The position numbers and the translations under genes are program-made. From Calditrichia bacterium (GTDB taxonomy: Bacteria > Calditrichota > Calditrichia > RBG-13-44-9 > J075), in the NCBI GenBank assembly GCA_028284905.1, contig JANQQU010000093.1, positions 186,001 to 250,000 of the forward strand: a stretch of DNA of 64,000 nt, read 5' to 3'. Shown here one piece after another: positions 34,961 to 42,564 of the stretch. A model generated the notes under the pieces. That model did not search any database. It saw nothing but the letters and a program-made list of their open reading frames with translations, and was not told the DNA's origin. Every line of letters starts with the position of its first letter. Position 1 is the stretch's first letter.

Positions 34961-35617
34961 TTAGCCTCCGTAATTTTGTTGTGTTAAATAATCTTGCACG
35001 TTAGATACAGCCTGATCCAATTTTTCTTTTATTTCATCCGATTCCAAAAAGATCGTATTGGGACAAAGCTCTTTCAGGTGCCGATAATTCTCCAGATTCA
35101 CATTAATATATTTTTTGTCATACATCGGTCTGGCTTTCATAATCGTATCAAAATCCGAATAGAGAATAAAAGGGATATCCGGTTTCGGAAGCAGATTGAG
35201 AAAAAGGCGGTAAATAAACCACTGCTTCCGTTCATTTACCCGATAATGAACCAGGTGATCATATATGTAGCGATCGGCAATGACAATATCTTTGCTGTAT
35301 CGCAGTTTAATCAGAAAATAGAATAAATAGGCTTTCCACAGGTAGTAAAACATGAAAAGGGTGAAGGAAAAATTCGATTTTAAGCGGAAGTTTTCAAAAC
35401 GCAGAATCAGGTTTTCCTGTGGTGGCGCCTCAACCTTGTTCTTGAAAGTAAACTTCGTAATCTGTCGTTTCTTTTCAAAGAAAGATTTCAAAGTGATGTA
35501 ACGAAAACGCAGGTAATACACCGGCAATCCTTGCTGAAAGAGACTGCTGGATACATATCTGGCGCAGGCTGACTTTCCCGTGCCGACCAGCCCGGAAAAT
35601 GTGATAACAACTGCCAT
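34961..35617 (-). CDS. P-loop nucleotide-kinase-like protein (thymidylate kinase-like)
   Basis: A 218-residue protein starting MAVVITFSGLVGTGKSACAR, with a Walker A loop directly at the N-terminus as in thymidylate kinases. IVIADRYIYDHLVHYRV resembles the DRY/DR[YF] motif of that fold. The middle is unusually rich in aromatic residues and basic patches. The ATG at 35617 overlaps the previous stop (TAATG), supporting coupled translation; a frame opening nine codons earlier is less likely. Members in polysaccharide loci may phosphorylate a lipid or sugar; the substrate here is unknown. Confidence 0.72.
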   Translation of the reverse strand: MAVVITFSGLVGTGKSACARYVSSSLFQQGLPVYYLRFRYITLKSFFEKKRQITKFTFKNKVEAPPQENLILRFENFRLKSNFSFTLFMFYYLWKAYLFYFLIKLRYSKDIVIADRYIYDHLVHYRVNERKQWFIYRLFLNLLPKPDIPFILYSDFDTIMKARPMYDKKYINVNLENYRHLKELCPNTIFLESDEIKEKLDQAVSNVQDYLTQQNYGG

Positions 35618-36912
35618 TATTTTTTGCTCGCTGCCTTTTGACATAATTCCAAAAATACATCCGCTACTTTTTCCCAGCGGAAATTTTCATAAACATATTG
35701 CCGGGCGGTAGCGCCCATTTTTTTCCGCAGGCGATCGTCCCGCAGTAATGTCAGCACATGCTCGGCGAAGGTGGTTTCATCGTCAGCAAACATGATTTGC
35801 TCATTATGCTTGAGTGGCAAACCTTCCGCGCCGATGCTGGTAGACACCATCGCCTTGCCCATAGATAATGCCTCATATATTTTCATACGAGTACCGCCGC
35901 CAATGCGAATCGGCACGATAAAAACAGCGCTTTCTTCCATATACGGGCGAGTATCTTCCACCCAACCGGTGATCTCAATATCTTTCCGGCCATCCGTCAG
36001 CTTTTGCAGTGCCGGAGTGGGTCTGCGACCGACGATGACCAGGTTGGTATTTGGTGCATCCTTTTTGATCAGTGGAAAAATCTTTTCGATGAAATATATC
36101 ATCGCATCTTCGTTGGGGAGCCAGTCCATGGAACCGGTGAAGACCAACTGCTGTTTTTCCCGGGCATCTTCCTTGTAATAAAAATAATCCGTGTCAACGC
36201 CGGTGGGAATGCCATACACTTCATCGGCATGGAACATCTCTTCGATGCGTTCCTTGTCTTTTTCAGACACCGCGATGGTGAGATCGAAATTCCGGCACAT
36301 TTCCCCTTCATGACGCATCATGCGCTTGTGCTGCAATCCCCAGAATACTTTCGACACCGGATCTTTGGAATTGCTGAGATGCCGCTCGGTAATGGTCGAT
36401 TCCACATTGTGCTGGAAGAGCAGCTGGGGAATATTCTTGACATTGCGGAAGTTCAATGTGGATTGCAGAAAGTCGCAAATCGCCAGATCATATTTCTCCG
36501 CCGCCAATTCTTTCAGAACTGCCTGCTCCAGCTCGCCGGAGTAATCGTTTAATACCGAAATCGGATAGCGGGAAAAGGATTGCGCTGCTATCTTCATATA
36601 AAACTTGAGGTTGTAGCGCTCCATCTCTTTCCAGGGCACCGGGATAAACTTATCGCAGAGGCGATGCACTTCGCCGAGATACTTATCATCTTTGGGAGAT
36701 TCTACATTACTAATGATCGTAATAGATGCTTTTTTGCTCAGCTGCTCAAGAATCTTTCCGGTGCGAATTTTTCCACCGGTATCCATGGGGAAAAGAAACC
36801 GTTGGGAGAGAAAGAGAATTTTCATCTTGCTGTCGCCATTTCCGGAGAGGTCCATGTTTTCTACAGCATCAATGCCAACCACAGCCGTGGCAGCGTTTTT
36901 CATATTATCCAT
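35617..36912 (-). CDS. GT4 family glycosyltransferase (XrtA/PEP-CTERM type)
   Basis: A 431-residue GT-B glycosyltransferase. The N-terminal domain starts ILFLSQRFLFPMDTGGKIR, a form typical of GT1/GT4 enzymes found with exopolysaccharide and PEP-CTERM loci. The C-terminal nucleotide-sugar site is IRIGGGTRMKIYEALSMGK, ending with the conserved E of the E-x7-E type motif. GAGGTG six bases before the ATG at 36912 supports the full length, though the first ~29 residues precede the conserved core and an internal Met30 is possible. It follows the next GT4 gene after 3 nt. Confidence 0.87.
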   Translation of the reverse strand: MDNMKNAATAVVGIDAVENMDLSGNGDSKMKILFLSQRFLFPMDTGGKIRTGKILEQLSKKASITIISNVESPKDDKYLGEVHRLCDKFIPVPWKEMERYNLKFYMKIAAQSFSRYPISVLNDYSGELEQAVLKELAAEKYDLAICDFLQSTLNFRNVKNIPQLLFQHNVESTITERHLSNSKDPVSKVFWGLQHKRMMRHEGEMCRNFDLTIAVSEKDKERIEEMFHADEVYGIPTGVDTDYFYYKEDAREKQQLVFTGSMDWLPNEDAMIYFIEKIFPLIKKDAPNTNLVIVGRRPTPALQKLTDGRKDIEITGWVEDTRPYMEESAVFIVPIRIGGGTRMKIYEALSMGKAMVSTSIGAEGLPLKHNEQIMFADDETTFAEHVLTLLRDDRLRKKMGATARQYVYENFRWEKVADVFLELCQKAASKK

Positions 36913-36915
36913 AAT

Positions 36916-37998
36916 TTACACCTCGACCAGTACCGACACCTCTTCAGCAACGGTATCCATGATGTCCGGTTTAACAATCGCGGCTTTCACCGCCGGTAGA
37001 TTTTCAATGGTTTCCCGCAGCACCCGGACCATATCGGGAATGCTTTCGTGGTCATAGGTAACCACGCTCGGTGGGCGGCGGTTATTCTCACTGGCAACGA
37101 CCGGCACACCAAGGGCCAAAGCCTCAAGGACGGACGAACTGACCCCATCCCGTACCGGTGTGCGCAGGCAAAAATCCGACGCAGTGACTAAACTTAGAAA
37201 GCTGTCATGATCCTGATCGCCGGCATAAAAAACATTCTTTTCGATACCAAGTTCTTTTACCAATGCCCGAATTTCTTCGGAGTTATCGTGCGAGCCAAGA
37301 ATCATTAATCCGATATTCGGGTATTCTTTCGTCAATTCGGCAATACCTTTGACCATATCATCGATAAAAAACTCCGGGCGAAAGAAAACGTATGAACTGA
37401 TCAAGGGAGAACTCCGCTCAATAAACGCCTTTAGGTCGCCATTTACCGGCTGCTCGATGAACTGCAAATATTGCCGGCTGAATGCCTGAATCGGCACTAC
37501 TTTTTCCGGCTTTACGCCATATTCTATGATCTTTTGCCGCACTGCTTCACTGTTGCATATAACTTTCCGGGCCACGCCAAAAATGAATTTGAACATCGGG
37601 ATCAGCTTCGGCGCATTCTCCCGGGGAAAATAAATCTGATTAGGGCCGGCATGTACTGTTAAGATCGGTCGCTTGAAAGTCAAAAGATTGGCAATCTCCG
37701 CCATAATGGTCAGGATAAATCCTTTCGGGGAATTACCATTAAGATGCATGTGAACGCGATAGCCCTTCATGCTAAGCTTCAAGCATTTCCACATGTAATC
37801 AAGACCATTCATTGAGGTCAGATATTCCGGGCTGGGAATTTTTCGGCTCTCCGGCGCAATATTAATGACATCACAGGCATGCCCGGCCTCGATGAGGGCG
37901 GTTTTAAGAAATGATACCCGGATGCCCCAGCCAGCGCGTGGAGGAGGATAAGAACTGATTTGAAGGATTTTTTTCGGTTTTCCGTTTTGATGACTCAT
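36916..37998 (-). CDS. GT4 family glycosyltransferase
   Basis: A 360-residue GT-B glycosyltransferase with the N-terminal glycine-rich acceptor region (ISSYPPPRAGWGIRVSFL) and a C-terminal donor site (LRTPVRDGVSSSVLEALALGVPVVAS) carrying the conserved E-x7-E pattern. The start is given as ATG at 37998; a GTG at 38004, directly after the heparinase stop (TAGTG), is an alternative. It is probably translationally coupled to the upstream heparinase gene and to the GT4 gene downstream. Acceptor and sugar are not predictable. Confidence 0.87.
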   Translation of the reverse strand: MSHQNGKPKKILQISSYPPPRAGWGIRVSFLKTALIEAGHACDVINIAPESRKIPSPEYLTSMNGLDYMWKCLKLSMKGYRVHMHLNGNSPKGFILTIMAEIANLLTFKRPILTVHAGPNQIYFPRENAPKLIPMFKFIFGVARKVICNSEAVRQKIIEYGVKPEKVVPIQAFSRQYLQFIEQPVNGDLKAFIERSSPLISSYVFFRPEFFIDDMVKGIAELTKEYPNIGLMILGSHDNSEEIRALVKELGIEKNVFYAGDQDHDSFLSLVTASDFCLRTPVRDGVSSSVLEALALGVPVVASENNRRPPSVVTYDHESIPDMVRVLRETIENLPAVKAAIVKPDIMDTVAEEVSVLVEV

Positions 37999-38003
37999 AG
38001 TCA

Positions 38004-40394
38004 CTAGTTTTCCAATTTCCAGAGTTCGATTTTCGGTTTGTCTGATTGAGTTGAGTATTTGAGACCGGCGATCGTGCGATCGGTTAGCTGCGAATTTAGA
38101 TTGCGATTGCCGATTTGAAGGTGATTTACCTTAACAAAACATAATTCGTTTTCTTGATCGGTACTGCGGCTGTCAATTGTGCAGAGAGCATCGGTTGTTA
38201 CCCCGCCAAAAGCATCGAATGTCACCTGCCGGCGTAGCGGATTGAGGTAGACGGTTTCTTCTCCGTTGACATGCTGAATCCGGTAGCAGGTTACGCCACG
38301 GTCGACTTCCTGATGAGAAAATGCGAGATCTTTTTCCGGGAAATCCTTTAAGGGAATAACCATTCCGAGATATGCCGGCAAGGCATGGTCCAGCGTAATG
38401 CGCAGAACCGGCGCAGGACTGGCATATCCGTAGCCCTGGCAGTGCCATCCGCCATCCGGACCATCTTCGCCGCAGCGGATATCTACCCGGGCATTATCGG
38501 GATGAGAAAGCAAGCCGAGGAAACGATTATTATAATTCAGTTGCTTGCCATTACTCTGAAGATCACCCGGGGCGAAATGGAATGAAGATTCAATCCGATG
38601 CGCGTTTCCGGAATTGTTTCCGGAGATTTCATCCATAACGAGAAAGTATTTCCCTTTACGGAAAAGTATGTAGCGGCGCTGAAAGGCTTTTTCTTCCAGC
38701 GAGGGATAACCATCGATCGCGCCACCGGCAAAATCCAGCGTGTCATTGCTGAACCAGTGATCGAATTTCGGAGAGGAAACCCGGGACCAGGCGATGCGAC
38801 CTTCGTGGGTCGCTTGTCCGGCGCCATTCACTTCGATAACATTATGACCGCGGGTGGAGCGGAAATAGCGATGCCATTCCAATGGGCCGAAATAGGTGTT
38901 AAAGCCAGGATCGACAATGATTGGTTTACCGTCGACAGATAGTTCAAAAGAAAGGATATCGCCATGACCATGAGCCGCTGAAGGCGTTTCGTCTTTATAA
39001 ACGCCATGGGCAATTTCACCGCAGTCGAATGCGAGATAATTGCTGTTTTTCTGCCAGCCATCACGCATCATGTAGTAGCCGCTCGGTTTAAATGCGCGGG
39101 AAGTTTCCGCAGGCGGCACAGCCGGTAATTCGTCAAACGCTTTCAAGCCTTCGGGGCCTAGTAACCAGAGCAGCTCTTCGCAAGCTTCCCCGGCGACATA
39201 TTTCATATCAGGACGCTCGAAAATTACTGCGCCAAGTGCTTGGAACGCACGGAGGTTCCACATCGGTTCCGGGCGGTAGAAATAAATGGAACGGGCGCTA
39301 TCGATATCGCCAAGCTTGGGCAGCTGTCCATCCGGACGGGTGAGATGCATGACAAATTCCAGCGATTTTTCCACGAGCTGCAGGGTGTGATCGGAAATGG
39401 AGAGGCCGTTCTGCTTCCGCAAAATCACCAGCATCAGGTAGAACCCAATGGTGAAGTGATGATAGTAGCTGGCCTGCTCTACAGTAAATCCGTCCCGGTT
39501 AACCTGCTTTTCGATCTGGCGTTCCATTTCCCGCCAGTATTTATCCCGCCAGATGCCCATCTTCGGAGAATTACCATAAATGGTGCCCATAAATGTCAGC
39601 GCCGCCAATTCGCCGATGAGGTGGTTATAAGGACTGTAGAAATATGAAAGGTTCTTCTCAATCATATCGCCCTGTAAAAGCAGGTGAGTGGTAATAAACT
39701 CAATTCTTTCCGAAGTCCATACCGGAGAATCCTGGGTGAAATAGTAGGCCCAAATCCAGGCATAGATCCGCACGGCGTGTTCCAGCACAGACGTATGGTT
39801 GATACCGATTTTGTTGGGAACTTCTTCGATAAAGCTTTCGATCCAGGACCAAATCTTTTCCGGATATTTCTCGTCCCCGGTAAGATAATACGCTTTCGCC
39901 ACTTCGATAAAAAATTGATGGCGGTTCAATTCCCAAACGTATTTAACGTCGCCATATTTTTCAGTATTAAAGGTATCCATCAACGATTGATAGAGCAGGG
40001 GATAGGTCTGGCCGGTTTGGGGATTGGTATTCCAGGGAATCGGGTCCGGCAGGGTCACATCCAGCCCGAGAAGGTGAAATTCATGCTTCAGGAGTTTGTC
40101 GGCTGCAGCGATTGCCTGCTGGTAGCGCTCCGGAAAACGCTCCTTGTAAATGTTGCTGAGCGTCTCTCGCTGATGATTAAATGCATAATATCGCACGCGA
40201 CGGGCGGGAAAACGGTATTTTTGATGATTCCAGCTGGCAACATCATCAGTTATAAATAATTCGCTGATGCCATTCTCATTATTCATTTTCCAGCGCATCT
40301 GTTCCATGCGATTACGTGCTTGCTGCTTTACCCGGAAGAGAATTTCTTCCGGCGACATTTTGCGTAATTTGTTTGCGTATTTTAGTATTGCCAT
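38004..40394 (-). CDS. Heparinase II/III family protein (polysaccharide lyase-like)
   Basis: A 796-residue protein. An N-terminal alpha/alpha-toroid (about 100-420; NPQTGQTYPLLYQSLM, NHTSVLEHAVRIYAWIWAYY) is followed by a heparinase II/III beta-sandwich (about 450-680) with the family hallmarks HGHGDILSFELSVDGKPIIVD and YFRSTRGHNVIEVNG. No signal peptide is visible; the start MAILKYANKLRK is cytosolic-looking. Members in EPS loci cleave or trim uronic-acid polymers during synthesis. With an AlgD-like dehydrogenase in the same transcript, a uronate-containing polymer is a reasonable guess. Confidence 0.88.
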   Translation of the reverse strand: MAILKYANKLRKMSPEEILFRVKQQARNRMEQMRWKMNNENGISELFITDDVASWNHQKYRFPARRVRYYAFNHQRETLSNIYKERFPERYQQAIAAADKLLKHEFHLLGLDVTLPDPIPWNTNPQTGQTYPLLYQSLMDTFNTEKYGDVKYVWELNRHQFFIEVAKAYYLTGDEKYPEKIWSWIESFIEEVPNKIGINHTSVLEHAVRIYAWIWAYYFTQDSPVWTSERIEFITTHLLLQGDMIEKNLSYFYSPYNHLIGELAALTFMGTIYGNSPKMGIWRDKYWREMERQIEKQVNRDGFTVEQASYYHHFTIGFYLMLVILRKQNGLSISDHTLQLVEKSLEFVMHLTRPDGQLPKLGDIDSARSIYFYRPEPMWNLRAFQALGAVIFERPDMKYVAGEACEELLWLLGPEGLKAFDELPAVPPAETSRAFKPSGYYMMRDGWQKNSNYLAFDCGEIAHGVYKDETPSAAHGHGDILSFELSVDGKPIIVDPGFNTYFGPLEWHRYFRSTRGHNVIEVNGAGQATHEGRIAWSRVSSPKFDHWFSNDTLDFAGGAIDGYPSLEEKAFQRRYILFRKGKYFLVMDEISGNNSGNAHRIESSFHFAPGDLQSNGKQLNYNNRFLGLLSHPDNARVDIRCGEDGPDGGWHCQGYGYASPAPVLRITLDHALPAYLGMVIPLKDFPEKDLAFSHQEVDRGVTCYRIQHVNGEETVYLNPLRRQVTFDAFGGVTTDALCTIDSRSTDQENELCFVKVNHLQIGNRNLNSQLTDRTIAGLKYSTQSDKPKIELWKLEN

Positions 40395-40753
40395 AGGTAA
40401 TTGAGACCTTTTCTTAAATCCGGTTTCTGTCCGCTAAATTATCGAACTTCTTCGGTAAATAATGTATTCTGCGTCAATCCATTAGAGGAAGCTACAATTT
40501 ATATAATCTCATAATTTCCGATATTATCCCTGTATGGCCCTGTTTGACGGATAAAAATGCCAACATCGGGCATCAGGAAATAAAATTTTTGCCGGTTATT
40601 TTTGGGTTTAAAATAAAGGGCTCTGCTGATAAACAGTACGTATTGGAAACGGATGATTGTGAGCAATAAAAGCAGATCATCGTGGTGTTCACATACCCTG
40701 TGACATTAGGCTTCGACCAATTTTTACACCACGATTTGAAACAACAGAAAACA
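40395..40753. other. 359-nt intergenic region inside the glycan locus
   Basis: It lies between the epimerase stop and the heparinase start. A 10-bp inverted repeat, ATCGTGGTGT (40679-40688) with ACACCACGAT (40726-40735), sits just past the epimerase stop. A small hairpin, TTATCGAA-CTTC-TTCGGTAA (40439-40458), lies in the heparinase leader. It probably contains the promoter for the downstream operon. No gene is visible. Confidence 0.5.
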
Positions 40754-41848
40754 CTATGCTTTGCGTAAAACCTCTACAATACGCTCAGCGGCTTTTCCAT
40801 CCCATAGTTCCGGGATCAGGCTTTCTTTCCATTCGCCGGCAAACAATTTATCCAGCAATGGTAGTATTTTATCGAGATCTGTACCGACGATTTCGTTGGT
40901 GCCGACTTCTGCTGTAATAGGACGTTCAGTATTTTCCCGCAAAGTAATACAGGGGATTCCGAGATATGTGGTTTCTTCCTGAATACCGCCGGAGTCTGTC
41001 ATAACAAACTTGCAGTTTTTGGTTAACTGCTGGAAATCAAGATAGCCAACCGGTTCCAGTAACTTAAGATTAGATAATGCTTTTACCCGATCTTCCAGTC
41101 CAAATTTTTCAATGTTCTTTTTGGTGCGGGGGTGAATCGGGAAAACAATCGGCACATTATTCGGAATTTTTTCAAAAGCGGTAATGATTTTTATAAAGTT
41201 TTCCGGATCATCCACATTAGAAGGACGATGAAGGGTAACCAAAACATAATTCTCTTTTTCCAGTTCCAAATGATTGAGAATGGGAGATTGGTCGGACTTT
41301 TCCATGAAGTAAGCCAGCGAGTCGATCATTACATTGCCAACAAAGTGGATTTTGGAAGGATCAACACCATCCCGCAGTAAATTTTCCTTGCCGCTTTTTT
41401 CTGTAACAAAGAGGTAGTCAGACAGTGAGTCTGTCACAATGCGATTGATCTCTTCCGGCATTTTCCGGTCGTTGCTGCGCAATCCGGCCTCTACATGAAT
41501 AACCGGGATCCAAAGCTTTGCAGCAACCAGGCTGCAGGCAACAGTAGAGTTTACATCGCCGACGACCAAAACCATATCCGGTTTGTGTTCCAAACACACC
41601 TTTTCAAAATCAACCATGATTTTAGCGGTCTGCGCTGCATGACTACCCGATCCAACACCAAGGTAAATATCCGGTTGAGGAAGCTGCAGATCCTCGAAAA
41701 AGAATTTGCTCATTCGTTCATCATAATGTTGCCCGGTATGGACAAGCATCGGGGTAATTTCATCCGGGTATTTAGCCATTTCCCGTTGGATGGGAGCGAT
41801 TTTCATAAAGTTCGGTCGCGCGCCAACCACATTCAAAATTCGTTTCAT
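40754..41848 (-). CDS. wecB: UDP-N-acetylglucosamine 2-epimerase (non-hydrolysing)
   Basis: A 364-residue GT-B-fold epimerase interconverting UDP-GlcNAc and UDP-ManNAc. Family motifs are VVGARPNFMKIAPI at the start, HTGQHYDERMS, VVGDVNSTVACSL, HVEAGLRSNDRKMPEE, ITLHRPSN-type VTLHRPSNVDD, and DSGGIQEE near the C-terminus. The start at 41848 (MKRILNVV) follows AAGGATG; earlier in-frame starts add only seven residues. It heads the minus-strand glycan locus and is divergent from the G8-domain surface protein. Confidence 0.93.
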   Translation of the reverse strand: MKRILNVVGARPNFMKIAPIQREMAKYPDEITPMLVHTGQHYDERMSKFFFEDLQLPQPDIYLGVGSGSHAAQTAKIMVDFEKVCLEHKPDMVLVVGDVNSTVACSLVAAKLWIPVIHVEAGLRSNDRKMPEEINRIVTDSLSDYLFVTEKSGKENLLRDGVDPSKIHFVGNVMIDSLAYFMEKSDQSPILNHLELEKENYVLVTLHRPSNVDDPENFIKIITAFEKIPNNVPIVFPIHPRTKKNIEKFGLEDRVKALSNLKLLEPVGYLDFQQLTKNCKFVMTDSGGIQEETTYLGIPCITLRENTERPITAEVGTNEIVGTDLDKILPLLDKLFAGEWKESLIPELWDGKAAERIVEVLRKA

Positions 41849-42564
41849 AATCATCCTTTTTCTTAACAATCAGTAATCGCTGTATTAGCTAAGAATAGTT
41901 ATTGAAAAGCGCTGCTTTTATTGTGATTCGATGCACGTAAGCACCAACGAAAATTTAATTGCAAAAATTATACACTTTTCTGAAAATCCTTCGATCAAAG
42001 CCGCGAAAAATAATTTGGCAATTTCGCCTCCAGGAAAATCTACAGAGAATGAGAGGATGAACCAATGTATATTTTCTTGTATTTATTCATATTTTCTTGA
42101 TCATTTTCATTTTCCTGATTAATATTCCCTATCCAACACAGCGACTATACTTCTTCTAAATTGAGATCGATGGCAATTTTTCCGGGCGTTAAACTGCATA
42201 AATACGGTGAAAATTAACATTCCTGCATTTTGGATATTCTTCCGCGCATTTCGTGACCGGCTTTACAAACGATTGTATAAATTTTGTACATTTTTCTAAA
42301 CGGCGCTTTTTAAGTTCGTATCAGAAAATGAGTACATGGAGGTGGCTCAAATGCTTAAGTCTTTTATTAACAAAGTATTAAAAATTCCTTTCCCTGGAAT
42401 GGCACACTCCTTGCTATACTCATGCGAAATCTAAATTGGGAATAAATATTTTGCAGAATCAAATATATAGCTATGCAAGGAGAAGTTTCATGACAACAAC
42501 GGAAGTCTCCGTTAATTATCACAAACAAAGTTCTCATCGTAAATTCAAGGTAAGGAGAAATAAG
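41849..42564. promoter_or_regulatory. Long divergent promoter region between wecB and the G8 protein gene
   Basis: About 700 nt, AT-rich, without a convincing gene. Close to the right end there are two strong ribosome binding sites in the same frame: AAGGAGAAG before ATG 42490 and AAGGAG before ATG 42565. The AT-rich stretch 42260-42310 is a plausible promoter zone. Confidence 0.45.

Noticed and set aside
41931..42122. 63-codon plus-strand frame in the wecB-G8 gap
   Set aside because: AT-rich composition, no ribosome binding site and no family; most likely chance within a promoter region.
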